Of a DNA stretch of 64,000 bases, positions 55,846 through 64,000 are shown one piece after another (position 1 is the stretch's first letter; every line of letters starts with the position of its first letter). The notes under the pieces were generated by a model. The model had not been told where the DNA came from. It made no database searches and was given only the letters and a program-made list of their open reading frames with translations. This DNA is from Chaetomium olivaceum. Lineage: Eukaryota; Ascomycota; Sordariomycetes; Sordariales; Chaetomiaceae. The position numbers were made by a program, and so were the translations under genes. The DNA lies in the NCBI GenBank assembly GCA_039881045.1, contig JAYWVB010000017.1:1-64000 (forward strand), read 5' to 3'.

Positions 55846-57122
55846 TTATGGCGCCTCCGCCCCGTTCTTTTTCGCCTCCTCTGCCGCCCTCTTTCTCGCC
55901 AGATACCTCTCCTTGGCGCTCGAGATGTCGGCCTCCGTCTTCCTGCTCTTGCTCGCAAGCTGCACCTTGGCCGCCTCTTCCTCCTCCTCCTGTCTCGACC
56001 GCTTGAGCGTCTCTTCGAGCTGCGCCTCCAACATCCTCGTCTGGCGCTCGCGCATCGCCTGCTTCCCGCCCGCCGCATACACCCCCTTGCTCTGCACCGC
56101 GGCTCCCGCCTTCGCAGCGGCCTGTGCCTGCCTTTCCCTCTCCTGCTGCACCTCAACCTTCTTCTTAGCCGCCACATTCAACCCGCCCTTCAATAACTGC
56201 CTTTTATCCACGACCTCGCCGTCCTCATTAACCAACACATTCCCCCCCTTCGCATTAATCTCCTTTGCCCGTTCCGCCGCGCTCTTCTCCCCTTCCTCCT
56301 TCTCCTCCTTCTGCCCCTCCCCATCAGCACTCTCCCCCTTCCCCTCCGCCTTGGCAACCACAGCGGCAGCCACCCCCTCCTCCGCCGCCTTCACCAGCGC
56401 CGCATGCTCCCTCTCCCCGCGCTCCAACATGCCCTTATAAAAATCCGCCATGCCCCTCCCCTTATTCTTACTCCTCTCCGCCTCCTCGCGCCGCTCCTCC
56501 TCCGCCTGCAGCCGGCGGTTCTCCTCCTGCTGGCGCCGGTACGCCTCCGTGACAAACTTCTCCTTGTCCGCGAACTCGTCCCCCTCCGCCGCCCGCTCCC
56601 GCTGCAGCCGCCGCTCTTCGGCCACCTGCCGGTCGCGCTCGCGGAGGTCGGCCGCGCTGAGGAGCGCGCTGAAATACCGCGGCTTTTTGGGCTCGGTGGA
56701 CGTGCTGGTGGGGTCCGAGGTGGTGGCGGCGGCGGCTTTTTTGGCGGCTTTGAAGGAGTCGTAGGCGAGGTCGTAGTCGTAGATGGAAGGGTCGGCGGCC
56801 GCGGCGGAGGCGGCGTGTTTGCGCGAGGTGAGGGCGCTGGAGAGGTCGGTGAATTGGTCGGTTTCGGGGGCGCGGTGGCGGGGCCTGGTTTGGAAGGCTT
56901 TTTGGTTTTGCTTTTCCTGCGGTCGGGGGAGTTGCTGGAGGTTGGGGGCTGTGGTGTGTCGAATATGCTGAGTTCTGAGACCTTTGCTACGTTGGTTGGC
57001 GCAGACTCGTCTCCGGAACTGTCGTCATCGCCTCCGCCGAAAGGTGCTGGTTTTCGGAGCTTGGGCGCCGGTTTTGCGGCGCCGGCCTTTTTGAGGCCAA
57101 AAGAGAAACCCGGCTTGCTCAT
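55846..57122 (-). CDS. NSRP1-like nuclear speckle splicing regulator (frameshifted)
   Basis: The N-terminal frame runs from ATG at 57122 (MSKPGFSFGLKKAG) to about 56910; the rest is in a neighbouring frame to the TAA at 55846. The total is one base short of a multiple of three, fitting loss of one A in the AAAAAG run near 56905-56920; repaired length is about 425 aa. The second frame has DPSIYDYDLAYDSFK, PKKPRYFSALLSAADLRERD, AEERRLQRERAAEGDEFADK and AYRRQQEENRRLQ. These match the NSRP1 N-terminal domain (coiled coil). The C-terminal half is Lys/Glu/Ala-rich. A 74-bp intron ending CCGCAG would also restore frame but lacks a good branch site. Confidence 0.78.
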
Positions 57123-57602
57123 TGTACCCCGGGGGGTCTGATATATGGGTTGAAGGGGGATACAGAAAGTTAGGGGTTGTTGATGTCGCGGCGCAAAGGC
57201 AACGCCTCGAGGCGGCAATGAATTTAAGTGGGTCGTCTCACCAGCCACAGTTCTTGTCGGCGACGCCAGGCCCCGGCAGGCAATAATCCCGGCAGTCCCG
57301 GTTCATCTTCACTCCCATTCCATCTCAAAATCATGAACTAAAACCAACAACGAAGATGCGAAGAAAGTGACAACTCAAAGATACAGAGTTTCTCATCGAA
57401 AATGTTCTGGGTTATGTTCCGACCATAACTCTCTCATAGAACACCTAACAACGAAATTGATACCTTATTCATATCTGAACAATCCGACCCTCATGCTCCC
57501 GTTGCTCGCTCGCTATGCCGTCGCTATGCACCGACCTCCTTCTAATACACCACCATCACCCTACTGGGACTGAGTAAACACTCAACTATAAACCGACCCA
57601 AC
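57123..57602. other. Intergenic, no gene seen
   Basis: Between the NSRP1-like start and the PLC stop, both genes on the minus strand. Confidence 0.6.
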
Positions 57603-59752
57603 TCACACCAACCTCACCGCAACCCTCACCAGCACGGCCCCCTCCGTCTCCACCCCTTCCGCATCCACCAGATGCACAAACCTCAACCCCTCCCTCAACC
57701 GATCCACCCTTACACATGCCCACGCCGCCAGCGAGTCCCGCCCAACCTCGTCATCCCTCACGAGGAACCGCACGAACGACAGCTCCGGCACCACCCCCGG
57801 GACCGCCTCAAACTTCAGCACCTGGCCCCCGAAATCCGGATCGCACCCCTTCATCGACTTGGTCTTGGCCTTGTACTCGCCCTCCTTCTCGCGCCCGTCG
57901 GCGGGGACGGTGGCCGCGGCCGAGGCGCCCGCGCCGTGCCGCTCGCCGGGCTCTTCCACGTGCACTTCGACCTTGACGTAGGGGCGGAAGGAGGAGGGGT
58001 TGTCGTCGCCTGGGGGCAGGGGCAGGGATTGGCCGGCGAGGATCTCAATTGTGAGGTCCATGGTGTAGTGCCGGACGGCGACGGCTTGTGGGTTGGTTGC
58101 TGGTGTGGTGGTAGTTGCTGGGGTGGCCGGGGCGGGGAGGTGCTTGGTCATGCGGTAGCCTGGCACACGTCAGTCACCATCGCTGAGGGGGAGGGAACAG
58201 AAGAGAACAGTGACCAGAGTGCAGGTTTACTCACCCTCGGGCTTGAGGACGTATCCGTTGGTGCCGGCGAACATGCCCTCGTTCAGCATCATGCCCTCGT
58301 CCCAGTTCTGCCAGTTCAGCGCGACAATCTGGATGCCCTTGCGCCAGAAGACGGCCGGGTCCAGGTTGGACGAGCGGATGCGCAGGCCCGACGGGTACGT
58401 GCGCATCAGGTAGCGCCGGTTGTGCTCGAACAGCTCGTACGCGCTCTTCTGGTGCACCTCCACCACGCCCTTCTCCGACAGCGAGAAGATGTGCGTCGGC
58501 ATGCTCGCCTCGGCCTGCTCCAGGCTCTTGAACGACACGCCGCGCGTGTAGATTCCGAGCTTGCTGAGCGCCTGGATGATCTTGGACGGCTTCTTGCTCT
58601 TGGCCGCGGCCCCGTCGCTTGACAACCGCCCCTCCTCGGAATCGGCCCCGAGCGGGCTGCCGCCCTCCGGCGGGGCATATTTCACCTTGACGAGGATCTT
58701 GCCGCGCAGCTCGGCCGGGAGGGCAGGTGCGCGGCGTCCTCCTTGGGCTCGGGCAGCAGGAAGTCGCCCCACGTCTCGAGCATGATGGCAACCATGGTCT
58801 CTTGCTGTTCCGCGCTGCAGTGTACCTCAAGACTGGCGATCAGCGGCGTGTCGGTCACGACGAAGGCGTAGTCCCTAATGGCGACGCACACCTCGCGGAA
58901 CGACACCTCCTTGGTTAGCGTGTACCCGTGCAGGACCCTCGGCTCCTTCGCGCTGGTGACCTTCCCTAGCGGGCTCGCCGGCGGGCTCGTCGTGTTCGCG
59001 GGGACGTCCTTCGTCGTGACGGGCACTTCAGCCGTAACGGTCGGTGTTGCTGTTGTCGTCGTGTTGCCTACTTTTCTTGACCATGAGCGGGAGAGTCTTT
59101 TGATGGTCGCCACCCTGCCGATCTTCTTACCCAGGCTTGTTTTCTCCAGCCGACTTGTGAGAGACTTTGGCAGCTTGCTCGTCATCTTGCTGAGACCTCG
59201 CTTCGGCTTGGACCTGACTTCCTCGTCGTCATCGCTGCTGCTGCTGCTAGTGCCGGCCTCGTTGTCGGAGTCGTCGCCATCCCACACATCGACCTCGATG
59301 CACCGGCAGCCACGTAGAAGCACGTTCTTGTAGGCGTCGGCGCTAGAGTCGCTCGACAGCTGGTTGCCTGTGAGGTAGGTGTTGTGGCTTGAGCTAATGA
59401 AGTAGCTAGACAGCGGCCACGAAAGATCTTCCTCGTGAGGCGGTGAGACAGCGTGGGTGATAGACGAGGTCATGTACCGGAGGAAGGTGTTCAAGTCCCA
59501 GGGTTTCCCGGTGCTCAGCTCGAGGGCGCGCTCAGCATCGGTGTCGCGCTGGATGTCTTTTAGAAAGGCGGCCGCCTTCTCGGGGCTCCAAACCTTGTCG
59601 CTGCCGGCATGGGATGCGTAGACTTTCTGTAGGTGAGCGAGGACGGTGCCGTTGAGGTCTCTGACCGTGTGCACTTTCCCCGACACCCCGCCGCCGGCTT
59701 GGTGACTACCGTCCGGGAGTGGATGTAGACCGGCAGTTGCGGAGCCTGCCAT
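57603..59752 (-). CDS. Phosphoinositide-specific phospholipase C (one frame break)
   Basis: Exon 1 spans 58235-59752 and exon 2 57603-58159 (intron donor GTGAGT). It cleaves PIP2 to IP3 and diacylglycerol. Order: short helical N-terminus; X domain with SSHNTYLTGNQ (first catalytic His), RGCRCIEVDVWDG and HGYTLTKEVSF (second His); an acidic linker; Y domain with SMPTHIFSLSE, RTYPSGLRIRSSN and VALNWQNWDEGMMLNEGMF; then a C2 domain. Near 58705-58725 the frame changes between PEPKEDAAHLPS and AELRGKILVKV; exon 1 is one base short, which one extra C in CTCCCGGCC would restore. About 690 aa if repaired. The intact parts argue for a functional gene with a sequence error, but real disruption is possible. 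Confidence 0.88.
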
Positions 59753-60981
59753 TGTGTTCCAACCTGGTTATGGGAATGGTCGTACCGTCTGAGGTGGGTT
59801 AGCTCCTAAGCGGTCAGCAGCAAGCGGACGAGAGCTTAGAGAGTGGTATCGATGCCGGGTCGGGCCGCAAGTAACGCCAGATTTATTTTCCTTGGTGGTG
59901 ATCCAGCAGGCCGCAGCACGGTCAAATTCAGGTGGAATTGGTCGCGTGTTGTTCAAGTACAAGTTCGGGCAAGTCAGGCCTCCAAAGCCACAGCTCAACA
60001 ACAGCTGAAGACGGGACCTCGAGAACCCCACCATCAAGTTGATTGGTGAACAGGAGTACCCCTCCAGCCAGGCGGAGCCTCGGAGCTCCCCCCGTCTTTA
60101 GTGGGCCTTCCCGGCGAGTGACCCGTTCGAGCCGTTGAGCCCGGCCCGCCGGACTGCCGTGTTGAAATTGCCGGATGCTTTACGGCTTTGCAGCTAGTCG
60201 TAAAACTATTAAGCAAGAATGATGGGGACCTCGCGAGTAGGACTCTGATCAATGAAGAGGTTATGAACGAACATACATGGAACTAACCACATGGCAGAGC
60301 AAGAGACAATCAAAGACACATGGTGTAAAGAAACAAGGACTGAATGGGAAAAAAATAAAAAAAAAGAAAATGCCAAATATGATAAATAAAAAACAAAAAC
60401 AAAACTAATAGCGCTGTCCAGGCTCGAACTAAAGGTTTCTGCGAGAGTATAGGCCCAGGGATACAGAATCGCCCTATGGCTTGCAGGTTTGTTACTGCGA
60501 CACCACAGCCCAGTTGGTTCGTTGCAAATGCCCATCGCAAGACTAGTTTATCAACCCCCTTCTCGTATTTCGGATGAATGTGAGGCGAGAAGCCTTATGC
60601 ATGGGGAATGTACAACCGAACAGTGTACCGTAGCACGACGAGGGACCTAACTAATACTTGGTGTTTTTTGCCTTATTTTCTTCGCTCTTTCTTCTAATAT
60701 TCATAAATATAGGGGTGGCAGTGGGCTGGTTGAGAGGTAAGAAATCCGTTATTTCTCTAAACGGGAGAGTACGAGTCCTGCCTAATCCAGGTACTCCCAG
60801 TCCTAAGCCAAAGGGTGATGATCCATGGACCAAAAACACACAATCAAAGAGGAAGCCAAATAGGAGAACGGAATCGTTATTCATTCAAGCTCCCCAGTAC
60901 CCAGTAGTACGTAAGGTACCTTACACCAACGCCACAAACCCCCAAACTCCCACCACCCTCCCTCCTTACCCACAGACAGAC
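59753..60981. other. Intergenic, no gene seen
   Basis: Upstream of PLC and downstream of ARP8. A-rich stretch at about 60348-60405. Open frames on the + strand from 60658 are shadows of ARP8. Confidence 0.55.
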
Positions 60982-63381
60982 CTAGTACTGCCAAAGCACC
61001 TTATGATACACGACCCTCCCGCCCAGCATCTTGTACTCGAACCCCGAGATCCACGAGTCATTCGTCGACAGCTTCGCAAACACGCTCGCGCCCTTCCAGA
61101 CAACAACCTGCTCGTCCATTTCGCGGGCACTCCGACTGACCAAAATACGATCAGTGAGATCAGGCCGGCGCAGCTTGAGCTTCTCCTCGAGGAAGGGCGC
61201 AAAGTGCGGAATCTTGGCGCCGCCGCCCACCACCATGATGCTCCCCAACAGCTCCTTCACCTTCTTCTCGTCGCCCTTGGCGGCGTTCTGGATCGACGTC
61301 ATGATGGCGATGTCGAGCGGCGCCAGCGGCAGTACCGAGTCGCGCTCGACCGCCAGCGACTTGGCCGACCGCTGCTGCACTTGTGGTTGTGCCGCCGCCG
61401 CCGGGCCGTCGAACGAGGTCCCCGGCAGGACGGAGGTGCCGTTTGGCGGGGCGGGGGTACCACCGTTGCGCGCGCTTGGTGCGGGGCTGCCGTTGAGGTC
61501 GCGGGAGGAGCCGAAGACGTACGGGGCCGGCACGGGAGTGCTAGCGCCGTCGGGGGCGGGGGAGGGTGCTTTGGAGGTGCCGGGTGTGCCGGTGGCGTTG
61601 CCGTTCTGGGAAAGGAAGTTGAAGGGCTGGGTGCGCTCTTTGCTAGGGGTCGCCATGTCGGGTGCGCCAGCGAAACTAGCGGCCGCTGTTGCTGTTGTTG
61701 TGGTCGAAGTCACGGAAGGTTGAATAAGGGCGAGGATCGCGAGCTGGGCGGCCGAGGCCGGGTCGTCGGGAACTTCCACGTCGTAGGCGTTGTAAGAGCG
61801 GTCGATCAGTTTCCGTCGACCACGAAGCTTGGTGGAGTTGTCGAATGTTGACGGGTCATAAAAGCCCATGGGCGAGAGGATGACCTCGTCGTAGAACTTG
61901 AATTGGTACTTGCGTGTCGGCTGGTTAGGCGCGCGCAGGTGGAAGTCGAAGTTTTGGACCGAGATGTTGGCTTGCGAAAGCGTGCAGTACTTGATCTTGA
62001 GTTCCTCGGCCAGCAAGAAATCGTACCGTCGACGAAGGTTGATCTCTTGGTATGGGAAGCTGTCGTAAAGCATCATCTTGATGAAGGTCTCGGTGACATC
62101 GAACCCACCAAACTTGAGGTTGATCCTGGAATCCTCAATGCAGAGGCCGTCCTCCACGCAGGCGATGGACGTCTTTTGCGCACCGACATCTACAACGCAG
62201 GCTTGTGTGTATCCCGCGCCGAAGGTCGCACCCATGCTCTCCTGGATGAAGGAGACGCGGCTGAACTCGAAGAGCTCGATGCAAAGGTGCAACAGCAGCT
62301 CGACATAGCGTTTGTCGTAGAGATCCGGGATGACGATGACGCAGCTGTATTGCTTCCAATCAGCCTTCCGTTTGAGGCCCAGCTCCCACCGAAAGGTACG
62401 GTCAAGTAAAGTCTCGAGGTCGTTGAACAGTTGTGCCCTTGATGGGTAGTCGTCCTCGTTCAGCCAACCATGCTGAATCGGCCACCATAGCCTGAACTTG
62501 GGGTCCGAGTCGTCGGGGATGCGCAGGGCTTGCTGCCCAATAAATACCGACGAGGTCGATTCGGTTTCTCGGGGAGACTCAATATCCGTCCACTCAATCT
62601 GCAGAGGGTCGTTGTGTTGGGAGATGACCTCAGGCTCGGTCCGCCGGTTGAAATTAACCACCAAATCTTTCGAGTTCGGAAGCACCTTGCGCTTGTTGGC
62701 ACGCATGTCGACCTTGAGGTCATTAGACATCTTTTGATATTTTTTGGACCACTCCTCCCCGTATTGTTGGTCCACTGTCCTGGCCTCGAACTGGCGCCGT
62801 GGTAACGCCTCGTGGATCTCGGACTCGGTCTGGGGGTACTTGGTGGCAAGGGTCATGGGGACCGTCTTCGGGAGGGCATCGCCGGCAAACCCGATGCGCA
62901 GGTTTTGGCTCCCTGGGTGTATTACGATGATCTTGGAGGGGTCCATGAAGGTCGCCGAAGGGCCCGGCCCGTCCTCCCCCTGGAGGTCGTCAACTGGAAG
63001 AGGGACTTCACCGTTGGCATTGGCGGTGTTCATGGCGCGATCTCGGTCTTTGGCGGTCTGAACCAGCCGGTCCCTATTCGCCTCGTTCTGTAGTCGGAAG
63101 GATAGGAACTGGTCATCGCGTTTCATGTAATCCCTGGTGGCCTTTGTCAGTCTCTCTTGGCCAGCCCCATCCAGACCACGCGACCTTACGTATAGTAGTT
63201 CTTTTGGTTGATCGGGGGCACATCGGGCCAGCTGGTTTGCTTCATGCCATTGTCGGTCCGCTCGAGCCCTAACAAACGCCAATTAGCAAAGTGCACCATA
63301 TAGCAATGGCCTTCTTTAGGCGGTATCTATCATCCACAAACCTTCCCGAAGGAGGACGCGGTCGCTGACTTTGCCCACCAT
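60982..63381 (-). CDS. ARP8: Actin-related protein 8, INO80 complex subunit
   Basis: Exons 63342-63381, 63190-63268 and 60982-63133 give 756 aa with phases closing. The N-terminus (MVGKVSDRVLLREGLERTDN, then PINQKNYYT and DYMKRDDQFLSFR) is typical of fungal Arp8. Actin-fold parts: IIVIHPGSQNLRIGFAGDA, IPDLYDKRYVELLLHL, SMGATFGAGYTQACVVDVGA (the phosphate 2 region), INLKFGGFDVTETF and VVGGGAKIPHF, ending GGRVVYHKVLWQY. A Pro/Ala/Ser/Thr-rich insert (about 61340-61700) interrupts the fold, as Arp8 often has. It binds nucleosomal linker DNA within the INO80 remodeller. Introns are 73 and 56 bp. The ATG at 63381 is firm because the N-terminal family motif begins there. Confidence 0.95.
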
Positions 63382-64000
63382 CTTTATGCGCGCCTGCCGC
63401 AGCTACACCAGATAAAGATGGATGTGTTAAGTGTAAATGCGCGACGGCGATCGATGCGTTGTCGAGGCTCAAGATTTAGAGCCGTGGGAAAAGTTGGAGT
63501 CGTGCTTTCGAGGTCCAATGTTCGTGGTGTTGATGGAACTCGGTATATTTTCTCGAGGAGATGGTAAGATGATTGGTGTTTTGGTTTGGCCGTATGTGGA
63601 ATCGGATTCCTGTTTGTGGGACCTTTGAAAGAAGGTTGTCGATTTTCGTTCACCGTGTGCCGCCAGTCGCTGGCCTGCACCGGATTTGTTGATGCGCATC
63701 AGCTCAACTCTCCAACCCTCGAGATCGTCCCGCAACGTTCACAAGCCCCCTGTCGGCGGCGGCAGGCAAGGAGCCAAGACACTAAGCTCATTTCATGATT
63801 AATGCTCTTGGCATATCCTTGGCAGGTTCTCATCCGTCAAAGCAACGCTCGTTCATGGCATTCTCTCAAAGAAAGGAGGCAAAGAATGCTAGGTAAGGAG
63901 GTCCCAAAATCATCTGATCACTATCACGAAAGGCGCCTCTCTGCCGGACTCTTAGGCCGGAGTGTATGGACAATCTCGCGAAGCATTTGCTAAGCAAAAA
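63382..64000. other. Right edge, no gene seen
   Basis: Upstream region of ARP8 up to the window edge. No recognised coding signal; a gene starting beyond the edge cannot be excluded. Confidence 0.5.

Noticed and set aside
60408..60500. tRNA-like sequence on the minus strand: GTTCGAGCC resembling a B box, a following TTTT, and possible acceptor pairing of GGGCTGT with ACAGCGC
   Set aside because: The T stem pairs only through G-U pairs, no A box or normal anticodon arm could be placed, and the span would need a long insert. At best a decayed tRNA.
60658..61851. 397-aa + strand frame opposite ARP8
   Set aside because: Shadow frame over the low-complexity insert of ARP8; the minus strand is a clear Arp8.

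Overview
The window is nuclear DNA of a filamentous ascomycete, most likely a Sordariomycete (Sordariales-like). Genes carry short GT-AG introns (about 50-140 bp) with CTAAC-type branch sites, every recognisable protein is of fungal type, a single dispersed 5S rRNA gene has an upstream TATA box, and a Ty1/copia element is present. Exon coordinates below come from reading splice sites by eye and checking that reading phase closes; no alignment or search was run, so family names rest on motifs recognised by eye.

Layout. 1-3.0 kb: an unrecognised low-complexity protein gene (minus) whose only intron holds a 0.5 kb TG-rich minisatellite. 4.4-4.6 kb: a 5S rRNA gene. 4.75-10.9 kb: a complete, recently inserted Ty1/copia retrotransposon with 216-bp LTRs I could not tell apart and a 5-bp target duplication. 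11.4-27.1 kb: housekeeping genes: TDP1, a PNRC-motif decapping-cofactor candidate, RBX1/HRT1, SPC1, an ALR/MNR2-type Mg2+ transporter, TIM8, RPL25 (uL23) and BMT2, the last two divergent from one short promoter. 28.8-30.2 kb: enolase-phosphatase UTR4. 30.2-35.8 kb: a gene-poor block. 35.8-37.8 kb: a Ran1/Ksp1-type kinase gene broken by about eleven frame changes. 40.0-48.3 kb: an AVT-type amino acid transporter, the mitochondrial DEAD-box helicase MRH4 and a second CorA-like protein. 50.0-51.8 kb: PKA catalytic subunit. 53.6-55.6 kb: an L-type lectin cargo receptor and TIM13. 55.8-63.4 kb: an NSRP1-like splicing factor, phosphoinositide-specific phospholipase C and the INO80 subunit ARP8.

The genes are mostly unrelated housekeeping functions, as expected in fungal chromosomes. 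The exceptions are RPL25/BMT2 (both large-subunit ribosome), TIM8 and TIM13 (partners in one intermembrane-space chaperone, 31 kb apart) and the secretory pair SPC1 and lectin. No secondary-metabolite cluster, CRISPR array or prokaryote-like island is visible. The least explained items are the orphan gene at the left end, the retrotransposon (probable half-tRNA-Asn primer site, protease in its own frame, insertion beside a Pol III gene) and the single-base frame breaks, mostly at homopolymers, in several otherwise conserved genes.
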